Of a stretch of 64,000 bases of DNA, positions 16,600 to 24,730 are shown one piece after another. This DNA comes from JACCZR01 sp035296565. Lineage in GTDB: Bacteria > Actinomycetota > Thermoleophilia > Solirubrobacterales > Thermoleophilaceae. The translations under genes and the position numbers were made by a program. Each line of letters opens with the position of its first letter. The stretch's first letter is position 1. The stretch covers positions 1 through 64,000 of the forward strand of contig DATHAQ010000052.1 of NCBI GenBank assembly GCA_035296565.1, written 5' to 3'. Below the pieces are notes generated by a model that saw only the letters and a program-made list of their open reading frames with translations, did no database searches and had not been told where the DNA came from.

Positions 16600-17652
16600 T
16601 CATCGCGCTGAGAACCGGTCGCTACGCGCGTGACGGCGCAGCTCGCGGGCGCTGCGCGGCCGCAGCCTCAGCAGCGGCTCGAGCAGCGCGCCCTGGTTGT
16701 AGACCACCATGCGCACGCGCCGGTGCGAGGCGATCCAGCGGTACAGCCGGCGAACGAAGCGGGGGTCGTCCCGCCCCCACAGCGCCCACTCGCCGAAGGC
16801 GAACGGCTTGGCGCGCCAGCGGCGGTCGCGGTAGAACCGGCCGAGACACGGGAAGTTCGGCGAGTTGGCGAAGAAGTCGGTGCCCACCCAGTCGACGTAG
16901 CGCCCGCCCGGCCAGTAGGCGCCCGGGCCGTTGCCGCGGCGATGGGGCAGGCCGGCGCAGAACGGCACCCACAGCAGCGCGACGCGCGGGCGCGGCAGTT
17001 CGGCTGCCTCGGTGCGCAGCGGCGGCAGGCCAAGGCGCCGCAGACGTCCGTCGATCTCCTGCACCGCTCCTCCGCGCACCACGAGCGCGATGCGGCGCCA
17101 GGCCGCGCGGAAGCTGCGCGTGGAGTGCGCGCGCGTGCGTGGGCGACCATTGCCGCCGAAGGCCGAGTAGGGGTTGTTGAAGTTGTTCATCTCGGCCATC
17201 ACCCGGAGGTAGGCGGGGCGTCCGAAGCGGGCGAGCATGTCGTTGAGCGCCACCAGGTAGCGGTCGCCGGCCCCGCGGGCGATCTGCCCTGGCGTCACCA
17301 CCGAGCCGCCGTCGCCGCCCCGGGCCGTGCTCAGGTGGAACATCGGTCGCGCGCCGCGGCTCGCCGCCACGCCGAGGAGGTTGCGCTCCCAGTCGAGGTC
17401 GCGCGCCGCAGCGCTGCGCCAGGGCGGTGTGAAGAAGAACTGGTACACGGCCGGGGCGCGTCCGGACCTGCGCGCGAAGCGGTCGATATGTGCGCCGGTG
17501 TAGCCGCCAGTGCCTCCGTGGAAGACCTTGCCTCGCGGTGGGAGCAGCGTCTCGGCGCTCGCCGGGGCGGCGAGGGTCAACGCCAGAGCGGCGGCGAGGA
17601 TGGCCGGAGAGAGCTTCACTCCCTCTTTGTCGTCAGGAGATACTCGCCCCAT
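16600..17652 (-). CDS. Secreted glycoside hydrolase, GH26-like
   Basis: Secreted (beta/alpha)8 glycosidase-like protein of 350 residues. A Sec signal (LSPAILAAALALTLAAPASA) ends near residue 32. FHGGTGGYTGAHIDRFARRSG and the retained glutamates in RVMAEMNNFNNPYS (near 165) and PFAFGEWALWG (near 285) match the acid/base and nucleophile positions of mannanase-type GH26 enzymes. Similarity is by motif only and the substrate is unknown. Two starts are possible. ATG 17652 has GAGGAG about 11 nt upstream but overlaps the ATG of the divergent glycosyltransferase gene by 2 bp. GTG 17619 starts right at the signal peptide and leaves a 31-bp gap. Confidence 0.7.
   Translation of the reverse strand: MGRVSPDDKEGVKLSPAILAAALALTLAAPASAETLLPPRGKVFHGGTGGYTGAHIDRFARRSGRAPAVYQFFFTPPWRSAAARDLDWERNLLGVAASRGARPMFHLSTARGGDGGSVVTPGQIARGAGDRYLVALNDMLARFGRPAYLRVMAEMNNFNNPYSAFGGNGRPRTRAHSTRSFRAAWRRIALVVRGGAVQEIDGRLRRLGLPPLRTEAAELPRPRVALLWVPFCAGLPHRRGNGPGAYWPGGRYVDWVGTDFFANSPNFPCLGRFYRDRRWRAKPFAFGEWALWGRDDPRFVRRLYRWIASHRRVRMVVYNQGALLEPLLRLRPRSARELRRHARSDRFSAR
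17639..17644 (+). promoter_or_regulatory. -10-like box GATACT of GT1 gene
   Basis: GATACT ends 6 nt before ATG 17651. An AGGAG at 17635-17639 overlaps it, so either leaderless or led translation is possible. Confidence 0.35.
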
Positions 17653-18802
17653 GAGGGTTCTGCTCTCCTCGACGCGGGGCTCCGGCCACTTCGCCCCGCT
17701 GCTGCCTTTCGCGCGCGCGTTTCTCCGCGCGGGTCACGAGGTGCTGGCGGCCGGGCCACCCGACCTGAAGGGCGCCGTCGACGCGGCCGGCCTCGAGTAC
17801 TGGGCCTTCGACCCTCCGCCCGACGAGGAGCTCGGTCCGGTCTGGGCGCGCGTGCCCACGCTGTCGCCGGAGGAGGCCAACCGGGTGGTCATCGGCGAGA
17901 TCTTCGGCCGGCTGAACTCCTCGTCGGCCCTGCCCCGGCTGAAGCAGGCCTGCGAGAAGTGGGCCCCCGACGTCGTGCTCCGCGAGAGCGCGGAGTTCGG
18001 CTCGGCGATCGCGGCGGAGCTGCACGGCGTGGCGCACGCCCGCGTGGCCACGGGCCTCTCGTCGACCGAGGCGATGACGCTTTCCTTCGCCGGGCCGGCG
18101 CTGGACGCGCTCCGCAAGGAGGCCGGGCTGCCGCCCGACCTGGACGCCGGCGTGCTGCGCCGGTCGCCCTTCCTGACGATGTTCCCCGCCGCGCTGGAGG
18201 ACCCCGGCGTGCCCGCCCAGCCGCACACGCTCCGCTTCGCCGACCCGGAGTGGCACGACGGTGCAGCGGAGCTGCCGGACTGGTGGGAGGGCGCGGCCGG
18301 GCCGCTGGTCTATGTGAGCTTCGGCAGCGTGGCCGGGGCCATGGAGATGGCAGCGGAGGCCTACCGCGCGGCGATCGACGCCATGGCAGGGGTCGACGCG
18401 CGCGTGCTGCTGACCGTCGGCCGCGAGGCCGACCCGGACGCGTTCGCCCCCGTGCCGCCCAACGTGCACTTGGAGCCCTGGGTGCCGCAGACCGACGTCC
18501 TCGCTCACGCCGCGGTGGTGGTGTGCCACGGCGGCTCGGGCACGACCCTGGGCGCGCTCGCCGCGGGGCTCCCGCAGGTGCTGGTGCCGCTGTTCGCCGA
18601 CCAGCCGCTCAACGCCGGCCGCGTCGCCGCAGCGGGCGCCGGGCTTTCGGTGACGACTGAGGCCGGGGCCATCCGCTCCGCAGTCGAGGAGGTGCTCGTC
18701 GAGAGCCGCTTCCGCGAGAGGGCGGGCGAGATCGCCGCCGAGATGAGCGCCCAGCCTCCCGCCGACGAGGCCGTCGCCGAGCTGGAGCGGTTGGCCGCCT
18801 AG
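17651..18802 (+). CDS. GT1-family (UGT/MGT-like) glycosyltransferase
   Basis: Glycosyltransferase of 383 residues with the two-domain GT-B fold. The N-terminal acceptor domain starts RVLLSSTRGSGHFAPLLPFARA, a motif typical of macrolide and sterol glucosyltransferases. The C-terminal donor domain has PLVYVSFGSVAG, then EPWVPQTDVLAHAAVVVCHGGSGTT (near 280-305) and the acidic-Gln nucleotide-sugar motif LFADQPLNAGR. It attaches a sugar to a small hydrophobic acceptor in the cytosol; the acceptor is unknown. It sits back to back with a secreted glycosidase and tail to tail with a GT4 enzyme, with which it shares the CTAG stop at 18799-18802. Confidence 0.85.
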   Translation: MRVLLSSTRGSGHFAPLLPFARAFLRAGHEVLAAGPPDLKGAVDAAGLEYWAFDPPPDEELGPVWARVPTLSPEEANRVVIGEIFGRLNSSSALPRLKQACEKWAPDVVLRESAEFGSAIAAELHGVAHARVATGLSSTEAMTLSFAGPALDALRKEAGLPPDLDAGVLRRSPFLTMFPAALEDPGVPAQPHTLRFADPEWHDGAAELPDWWEGAAGPLVYVSFGSVAGAMEMAAEAYRAAIDAMAGVDARVLLTVGREADPDAFAPVPPNVHLEPWVPQTDVLAHAAVVVCHGGSGTTLGALAAGLPQVLVPLFADQPLNAGRVAAAGAGLSVTTEAGAIRSAVEEVLVESRFRERAGEIAAEMSAQPPADEAVAELERLAA

Positions 18803-21105
18803 GCCCCTGCCTTGCGGGCCGAGCCGGCCAGGTGCACGGGCGCGGCGTGCAGGGCGCGCTTGCGTAGGTCGCGCCACGTCAATCCTTCGGCAAGGAGCGC
18901 GGGCATGCCCATGGCCAGCGCGGTGGCGATCTCCACGGCCTGCAGGATGATCCCGTACGCCAGCGCCTCGCCCGGGCTGACGCCGTAGGCCGTCAGCACG
19001 CCCACGCAGGCCGCCTGGAAGACGCCGAGGTTGGACGGCGTCGCCGGCAGGGCGGCGGTCACGTTGACGGCGAACAGCACCGCCGCCGCAGCGCCGACGC
19101 CGGCCTGCGCGTCGAGGCCGAGTGCGACGAGGAGCAGATAGCAGGACACCCACTGCACCACCCAGGCCGTGAGCTGGGCCGAGGCGGCCCAGGCGCCGAG
19201 CCGGGGACGGCGGAAGACCTGCAGGCCGGTGCGCATCCGCACCGCCACGCGCCGCGCGGCCGCAACCCACTGTTGGACGCGCTGCGACCGCGAGGGGCGC
19301 CCGCGGCGAAGGAGGGCGGGCACGGCGAGCAGGACCACGAGCACCAGGACCGGCCCCAGCGTGACCGCGAGCAGCGCATCCTCGTTGCCCCGGAACAGCC
19401 CGACCGTGGCGAACATGACAACGCCGAGGATCACCAGCGCGAGCAGGTTGAGCACGGTCTGGGAGACCAGCGTGCCCAGCACGAGCGGAAAGCGTTCGCG
19501 CATCCGGCCGAGTCTCCGGGCCACGATGAACGCGCGCGAGGGCTCGCCGAGGCGCGCGGGCAGCGTGGCCGACATCAGCACGCCGACCATCGTGGCCCGC
19601 GCCGTGTCCCGCCGGCGCACCTGGGTGCCTGGCAGCGCGGCACGCAGGATCGCGTTCCAGGCCTCGGCGCGAATCAGCATCGAGGCGCACATCGCGGCGA
19701 ACGCGGCGAGCACCCAGACCGGCGTCGCGGCCAGGAGCGCGGAGACGATCGAGGACACCCCGATGCGGTCCACGGCCAGAGCCGCCAGGCCCAAGCCGGC
19801 GGCGAGGCCGAGGGGCGCGATCGCGCGGCGGGCAAGTCGTCCGGCGCGCTGGCCTCGCGTCAGCTTCGGGCCCGGCTCGAGCGAGGGCAGCCGGCGCGGA
19901 GGCGAGGGCTCGACGTCTTCGGCGGCGCGCACCCCCAGCTTCGCCGCCGCGCGCGCCGCGCGTCCCTCGGGGCGGGGCTGGTCCAGGGCGTACTCGTAGG
20001 TCTCGGCCACCTGGGCGGCGACGTTCGGCCAGGCGAAGCGCTCGGCGGATCTGCGGGCGGCGGACGCCAGCTCCCGCCGGCGGGACGGGTGTTCGGCCAG
20101 GTCCCGCAGGGCCTCTCCGAGCGCGGCGGCGTCGCCGGCCGGGACGAGCATGCCGTCCTGGCCGTCGCTGACGACGTCGCGGTAGCCGGCGATGTCCGAG
20201 GCCACCACCGGCGTGCCCGAGGCGAAGGCCTCGGTCAGCACCATCCCGAAGCTCTCGCCTCCGACCGACGGCGCGCAGAGCACGTCGGCCTCGCCGAGCA
20301 GCCGGAACTTCGCCTCGTCGGTCACGCGTCCCAGCACGCGCACGCCGTCGTGCTCGAGCAGCAGCGGCTCCACCTCCTCGCTGGTGGCCCCGGCCACGGT
20401 GAGCCGCGCATCCACACCGGCGCCGCGCAGCGCCTCGAAGGCGCGCAACAGGACCGGCAGCCCCTTGCGCTCCTCGGCGCGTCCCACGAACAGCAGCTCC
20501 AGGCGCTCACCGCTTTCCCCCACCGGGTGGGCGGCGGCCAGGTCGACGCCGTTGGGGATCAGCCGGTAGTGCCCGCCGTAGAAGCGCTCGGCGGTCCAGC
20601 GCGCGGCCTCGGAGACCGCGATCCGGGCCGACAGCTTGCGGTACATACGCCGCGCTCCGAGGACGTCGGCGGCCAGGTGGCCGAGGAGAGCGTTGCTCGA
20701 GTAGGTGTGGAAGGTGGCCACCACGGGCACCGGCGCGACCTCCACCGCGTGCCAGCCGAACAGCGCCGCGTTGGGCTCGTGGACGTGCACCAGGTCATAG
20801 CCGCCCTGGCGCAGCTCTCGGCCCAGGCGGTGACAGGCCACGGGGTTGACCACGAGGTTCGAGACCGCGCCGTTGAAGGGCAGGCCGACGGTGCGCCCGA
20901 TAGCGACGGCGTAGTCGGGCAGGGGGAGCCGCTCCGGCTCGGCGCCGCGGTGAAGTACACGAGCCCGACGATCGGGGGGATCGAAGGGAGTCAGCAGACG
21001 CGCATCGTGGCCTTGGGCGATCAGCTCCTGCGCCAGGGCCTCGATGTGGCGGCCAACCCCACCGGGGTACGTGTACGAGTAAGGGGAGACGAGCCCTACG
21101 CGCAC
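18799..21105 (-). CDS. GT4 glycosyltransferase fused to UPF0104/LPG-synthase-like membrane domain
   Basis: A 768-residue fusion. Residues 1-380 are a GT4 enzyme of the PimA type: VGLVSPYSYTYPGGVGRHIEAL, then LVHVHEPNAALFGWHA, LLFVGRAEERKGLPVLL and the donor-site SVGGESFGMVLTEAFASGTPVV. An Arg-rich linker leads to about seven membrane helices (about 450-745) with RAEAWNAILRAALPG, LGEPSRAFIVARRLG and ALPATPSNLGVFQAA, the signature of the UPF0104/AglD-C flippase-like family. This suggests an enzyme that mannosylates a lipid and also holds or flips the product. GTG start with a -10 box 8 nt upstream. The stop shares CTAG with the GT1 gene. Confidence 0.88.
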   Translation of the reverse strand: MRVGLVSPYSYTYPGGVGRHIEALAQELIAQGHDARLLTPFDPPDRRARVLHRGAEPERLPLPDYAVAIGRTVGLPFNGAVSNLVVNPVACHRLGRELRQGGYDLVHVHEPNAALFGWHAVEVAPVPVVATFHTYSSNALLGHLAADVLGARRMYRKLSARIAVSEAARWTAERFYGGHYRLIPNGVDLAAAHPVGESGERLELLFVGRAEERKGLPVLLRAFEALRGAGVDARLTVAGATSEEVEPLLLEHDGVRVLGRVTDEAKFRLLGEADVLCAPSVGGESFGMVLTEAFASGTPVVASDIAGYRDVVSDGQDGMLVPAGDAAALGEALRDLAEHPSRRRELASAARRSAERFAWPNVAAQVAETYEYALDQPRPEGRAARAAAKLGVRAAEDVEPSPPRRLPSLEPGPKLTRGQRAGRLARRAIAPLGLAAGLGLAALAVDRIGVSSIVSALLAATPVWVLAAFAAMCASMLIRAEAWNAILRAALPGTQVRRRDTARATMVGVLMSATLPARLGEPSRAFIVARRLGRMRERFPLVLGTLVSQTVLNLLALVILGVVMFATVGLFRGNEDALLAVTLGPVLVLVVLLAVPALLRRGRPSRSQRVQQWVAAARRVAVRMRTGLQVFRRPRLGAWAASAQLTAWVVQWVSCYLLLVALGLDAQAGVGAAAAVLFAVNVTAALPATPSNLGVFQAACVGVLTAYGVSPGEALAYGIILQAVEIATALAMGMPALLAEGLTWRDLRKRALHAAPVHLAGSARKAGA

Positions 21106-21113
21106 GAGACTCC

Positions 21114-21119
21114 ATCCTA
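21114..21119 (-). promoter_or_regulatory. -10 box TAGGAT of GT4 fusion gene
   Basis: Minus-strand TAGGAT ends 8 nt before GTG 21105. It overlaps by 2 bp the opposed -10 box of hemQ, inside a 24-bp divergent gap. Confidence 0.55.
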
Positions 21120-21123
21120 GACT
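21118..21123 (+). promoter_or_regulatory. -10 box TAGACT of hemQ
   Basis: TAGACT, then CAAGAC and GTG 21130: 6-nt spacing, leaderless geometry. Bases 21118-21119 also belong to the -10 box of the divergent GT4 gene, so the two polymerases should exclude each other. Confidence 0.55.
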
Positions 21124-21129
21124 CAAGAC

Positions 21130-21816
21130 GTGCGGCAGTTCGTGAAGTTCACCTTCCTCAAGGTCGACCCGGCCTGGCGGCGCCTCCCGGCCGAGGAGCG
21201 CGCCCAGGGCAAGCAGGAGCTGGCCGCTGCGCTCAACGACTTCGCCGCCGACCACTTCCTGCGCACCTACTCGCTCGTGGGCACCCGCGGCGACAGCGAC
21301 CTGATGATCCGGGCGATCTCGCCGTCGCTCGACGCGATTCACGAGCTGCACGTCCTGCTCAACCAGAGCGGGCTCATGCGCTGGGCGGAGATTTCCCACT
21401 CCTTTCTGGCGATGACCAAGGAGTCGGTCTACTCGCCCGAGCCCACGCCGCTCGAGCCGCGTCCAGGGGCCGACTCGAAGTACCTGATCGTCTATCCGAT
21501 GTGGAAGAAGCGCGAGTGGTACCAGCTGCCGCCCGAGGAGCGGATGCGGATAATGCGGGGCCACATCGAGGTGGGCAAGCGCCATGGGGCCATCGACATC
21601 AACACCGCCTACTCCTACGGCCTCGACGACCAGGAGTTCGTGGTCTCCTTCGACGCCGACGAGCCGGGCGATTTCCTGGACCTCGTCCACGAGCTGCGAG
21701 GGACGGAGTCGAGCGCCTACACCGAATCCGAGACTCCCATCTTCACCTGCATCACGGCGTCGCCCGAGCGCGCATTGGACGCGCTGGACGGCGAGAGCGT
21801 GAGGACGGTCGCCTGA
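21130..21816 (+). CDS. hemQ: Coproheme decarboxylase (chlorite dismutase family)
   Basis: Converts Fe-coproporphyrin III to heme b in the coproporphyrin-dependent pathway of actinobacteria and firmicutes. The 228-residue length is typical. The middle has KYLIVYPMWKKREWYQLP, whose first tyrosine matches the catalytic Tyr of HemQ. RMRIMRGHIEVGKR carries the proximal heme histidine near residue 157. The N-terminal half (RQFVKFTFLKVDPAWRRLP) forms the first ferredoxin-like fold. No other heme gene is adjacent. Instead two DUF4242 genes follow with TGATG overlaps, so all three should be translated together. GTG start with a -10 box 6 nt upstream. Confidence 0.92.
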   Translation: MRQFVKFTFLKVDPAWRRLPAEERAQGKQELAAALNDFAADHFLRTYSLVGTRGDSDLMIRAISPSLDAIHELHVLLNQSGLMRWAEISHSFLAMTKESVYSPEPTPLEPRPGADSKYLIVYPMWKKREWYQLPPEERMRIMRGHIEVGKRHGAIDINTAYSYGLDDQEFVVSFDADEPGDFLDLVHELRGTESSAYTESETPIFTCITASPERALDALDGESVRTVA

Positions 21817-22109
21817 TGCCCCGCTACGTGGTCGAGCGGAGCTTCGAGCCGATCACCGACGACGAGATGCAGGCGGTGGTGGCGTCAGCCGCGGCGGCCG
21901 AGCGCGAGCACTTCCCCGAGATCGAATGGGAGCACACTCACGTCTGCCACGGCGCCGACGGAGGTATCAAGGCGTTCTGCGTCTACACGGCGCCGAGCGC
22001 CCAGATCCTGTACGACCACGCCCAGACCATCGACGCCCCGTCGACCCACCGCGTCTACGAGCTGGTGGGCGACATCGACCCTCGAAAAGTGACCACAGGA
22101 GCCTCCTGA
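21816..22109 (+). CDS. DUF4242 (SCO4226-like) protein, first copy
   Basis: Protein of 97 residues whose ATG overlaps the hemQ stop (TGATG). It opens MPRYVVERSF and contains EWEHTHVCHGADGG, FCVYTAPS and a C-terminal YELVGDID strand. This is the DUF4242 ferredoxin-like fold; the Streptomyces SCO4226 member binds nickel. The two His-Cys motifs (HTHVCH) could coordinate metal. Coupling to hemQ suggests a heme or iron-chaperone role, which is inference. It is about half identical to the next gene, so the pair arose by tandem duplication. Confidence 0.8.
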   Translation: MPRYVVERSFEPITDDEMQAVVASAAAAEREHFPEIEWEHTHVCHGADGGIKAFCVYTAPSAQILYDHAQTIDAPSTHRVYELVGDIDPRKVTTGAS

Positions 22110-22393
22110 TGCCCAGATACGTGATCGAGCGCGACTTCGGAAAGGTGACCGAGGACGAGATGCAGGAGGTGGCGGCGCGGTCGAAGGTCACCGGCAGCGA
22201 GCACTTCTCGGACATCACCTGGGAGCACAGCCACGTGTGCAGCGACGACGGGGGCGCGATCAAGAGCTTCTGCGTCTACTCCGCCCCGAGCACCGGGCGG
22301 CTGCAGGAGCACGCGGACCAGGTCGGCGGCCATGTGGTCACCCGCATCTACGAGATCGTCGGCGACATCACCCCGGAGGACGTCAAGGTCTGA
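22109..22393 (+). CDS. DUF4242 (SCO4226-like) protein, second copy
   Basis: Protein of 94 residues starting at an ATG that overlaps the previous stop (TGATG). MPRYVIERDFGKV, TWEHSHVCSDDGG, FCVYSAPS and YEIVGDITPED align with the first copy throughout. The main metal-region difference is HTHVCHGADGG becoming HSHVCSDDGG, which loses one His and may change metal affinity. Paralogues of this small alpha+beta fold often associate, so a heteromer of the two products is possible. The stop overlaps the convergent regulator gene by 11 bp. Confidence 0.8.
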   Translation: MPRYVIERDFGKVTEDEMQEVAARSKVTGSEHFSDITWEHSHVCSDDGGAIKSFCVYSAPSTGRLQEHADQVGGHVVTRIYEIVGDITPEDVKV

Positions 22394-24614
22394 CGCCCTC
22401 GGGGGCGTCCATGACGGCGTGGAAGAGGGCCTGGTAGGCGATGGCCCGCTTGAGCGCCAGCGTGCGCCGGCGCTCGTCGCCCTCGGGGAGCAGCATCCGC
22501 GCCCGGGTGTAGAAGTCGACGGCCTCCGAGTAGGCAAGCCCCTCGGTGGCCTGCTCCGCGGCGCGGGTCGCGTACTCCAGAGCGTGCTCGCGGTCCGATA
22601 CCGGGCGTGCCTCGCACAGGTGATGCGCGATCTCCAGCAGGGCGCCATCGCCGCGTGAGGACTCCAGCACGTCCGCCAGACGCGCGTGTATGCGGCGCCG
22701 GTGGGCGCGGGTGAGCCGCTCCAGGAGCGTGCGGCGCACCAACGCGTGAGAGAACGAGAAGGACTCCTGGTCCGCCTCCTCGACCTCCAGCAGGATGTCC
22801 GCCGCCAGCGCCTCGTCGAGCGCGGTCGCCAGGTCCTCGCCCTGCAGGTCGCTCACCTGCTCGAGCGGGTCGAGCGGGAACTCGGTGCCGATGACCGACG
22901 CGACGGTGAGCAGCCGCACGCACGGGTCGCTGAGCCGCCCGAGGCGCAGGTTGACCACCTCGCGCACCCTGTCCGGCACCTGCTCGCGGGCCAGCGACAG
23001 CGCGCTCACCTCGCCGCTGGAGTCCTCGAGGTGACGGACTACCTCCTGCACGAAGAGGGGGTTGCCGGCCGTCTCCTCGCTGATCGCGTGCACGACCTCG
23101 GGGCCCAGCTCGCGGCCGCTGACCTCCTCGGAGAGCGCGGCGATGTGCTCGCCCGTTAGCCCGGTCAGGGCCACGCGCTCGACGAAGTGGCCCTGTGACA
23201 GCCGTTGGATCATCTCGGCGTGGGCGTCGGCCGCGGCGCCCTCGCCGGGCCGCTGGGCCGCCACGACGAGCAGCCGGGCCGTGGGACGGGACTCGAGCAG
23301 ATGCTGGAGCAGGACGGCCGTGGACCGGTCGGCCCAGTGCAGGTCGTCGATGACCAGCAGCACCGGCGCCTCTTGGGCCAGCTCGTCGAGCAGCCCCGCG
23401 ACCGCCTCGAACAGTCGGTAGCGGCGGCTCTCGGGCGCGCCGTCCTCCCGGGCCTCGCGTTCGCTGCCGGCGTCCAGGCTCGGCGCCACCGGCGCCAGGT
23501 CCGCCGCCCGTGGCTGGATGCGCCGCTCCAGCTCCGCCGGCGATGCGACGGCCAGGAAGTGCCCGAGTGCCTCCACGAAGTGCTGGTGGGGCATCAGCAG
23601 GTCCTCGTTGGCCGAGCCGTGCAGGACGACGGCCCCGTCCTCGCCCGCCCGCGCGGCGAGCTCCTGTGTGAGGCGGCTCTTGCCGATCCCCGCCTCGCCG
23701 GTAACGAGGGCCAGGCGCGCCCCGGACTCCTGTGCCTCGGACCACGCCCGCAGCAGCTCGTCGAGCTCCGCCCCGCGGCCGACCAGGTCGCACTGACCCC
23801 GGCGGCGCAGCCGCGGAGGCAAGGGGAAGGGGAGGCCGGGAGCCCACTCCCCGGCCGCCGGCTCGGCTGCCGGAGGCGCCACAACCGGAGGCGGCGGTAC
23901 GTCCGCCGCCTCTTGAGCGGGTGCCCCTTCGCGGATCCGCTCGACCAGCCGGCGCGTCTCGGCTGACGCGGAGATGCCGAGCTCCTTGCGCAGCTTGTCG
24001 CGCAGGCGCGAGTAGGCGACGAGCGCGCCGCCGCGGTCTCCGGACCGGCCGAGGCGCTCGATCAGTGCCCGCTGGGCGTCCTCGGCGAGCGGGTCCAGCG
24101 CCACCCGCTGGCGCGTGAGCGTGATCGCACGGCTCAGGTCCATCGGCTCGGCGCGGGCCGCCATGGCCTCCAGCAGCTCGGAGAGGCGCAGGCGGTGCTC
24201 GTCGCGGAACTCGTAGACCCAGTCGTCCTCCAGCCCGGCCAGCACCTCTCCCCGACACAGGGCCAGGGCCTCGTCGAGGTGGCCATGGGCGAAGTGCTCC
24301 TCGAAGGCCGCCGCGTCCACCCAGACGTCCGGCTCTCCCTTCAGCCCGACCCGGTCCCGGGTGGCCACGAGCGCCTCCGCGTCCTCGTCGCCCAGCGCCT
24401 TGCGTAGCGCCCAGAGCCCGTTGCGCAAGCTGGCGCGGGCGCTGGAGTCCAGGACCTCGGGCCAGAAGCGCGCCGCGAGGTCGCCGCGCGGGTGGTTCCC
24501 GGGGTTCAGCGCGAGCCACGCGAGCAATGAGCGGGCTCGCCACGACCCGGTGAGCTCGACGGGCCGGCCGGAGCTCTCCACCACGAGCTCCCCGAGCACG
24601 TGGACGCGAAGCAT
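22383..24614 (-). CDS. SARP/BTAD transcriptional regulator with AAA ATPase domain
   Basis: Regulator of 743 residues. The N terminus (LRVHVLGELVVESSGRPVEL) is the winged-helix OmpR-like DNA-binding domain of SARP proteins, with RASLRNGLWALRKALG as the recognition segment. The BTAD helices (about 95-250) end at LRDKLRKELGISASAETRRL. A Pro-rich linker precedes the ATPase: LVGRGAELDELLRAW, P-loop VTGEAGIGKSRLTQEL near 325 and VLLVIDDLHWADRS near 445. The C-terminal region is helical and TPR-like. There is no C-terminal LuxR helix-turn-helix. It is divergent from a methyltransferase gene 116 bp away, a likely target. ATG start with a -10 box 6 nt upstream. Confidence 0.88.
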   Translation of the reverse strand: MLRVHVLGELVVESSGRPVELTGSWRARSLLAWLALNPGNHPRGDLAARFWPEVLDSSARASLRNGLWALRKALGDEDAEALVATRDRVGLKGEPDVWVDAAAFEEHFAHGHLDEALALCRGEVLAGLEDDWVYEFRDEHRLRLSELLEAMAARAEPMDLSRAITLTRQRVALDPLAEDAQRALIERLGRSGDRGGALVAYSRLRDKLRKELGISASAETRRLVERIREGAPAQEAADVPPPPVVAPPAAEPAAGEWAPGLPFPLPPRLRRRGQCDLVGRGAELDELLRAWSEAQESGARLALVTGEAGIGKSRLTQELAARAGEDGAVVLHGSANEDLLMPHQHFVEALGHFLAVASPAELERRIQPRAADLAPVAPSLDAGSEREAREDGAPESRRYRLFEAVAGLLDELAQEAPVLLVIDDLHWADRSTAVLLQHLLESRPTARLLVVAAQRPGEGAAADAHAEMIQRLSQGHFVERVALTGLTGEHIAALSEEVSGRELGPEVVHAISEETAGNPLFVQEVVRHLEDSSGEVSALSLAREQVPDRVREVVNLRLGRLSDPCVRLLTVASVIGTEFPLDPLEQVSDLQGEDLATALDEALAADILLEVEEADQESFSFSHALVRRTLLERLTRAHRRRIHARLADVLESSRGDGALLEIAHHLCEARPVSDREHALEYATRAAEQATEGLAYSEAVDFYTRARMLLPEGDERRRTLALKRAIAYQALFHAVMDAPEGVRP

Positions 24615-24620
24615 GCGCCA

Positions 24621-24626
24621 AAGGTA
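24621..24626 (-). promoter_or_regulatory. -10 box TACCTT of SARP-ATPase gene
   Basis: Minus-strand TACCTT, then TGGCGC and ATG 24614. The 6-nt spacing predicts a leaderless transcript. Confidence 0.5.
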
Positions 24627-24670
24627 CTGCCCGGCGCGTCCAATATCGACGCACCTTTCACGGGCGCTGT

Positions 24671-24690
24671 GACGGTCGCTGGGACGGTCG
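24671..24690 (+). promoter_or_regulatory. Direct repeat GACGGTCG x2 (possible SARP box)
   Basis: Two identical octamers start at 24671 and 24683, a 12-bp period, 40-60 bp before the methyltransferase ATG. SARP proteins bind direct repeats about one helical turn (11 bp) apart, so this is a plausible but imperfect site for the divergent regulator. Confidence 0.35.
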
Positions 24691-24730
24691 GCCTGGACAC
24701 TGCTCGAAACCGACCAGAAAGGACAAGGCA

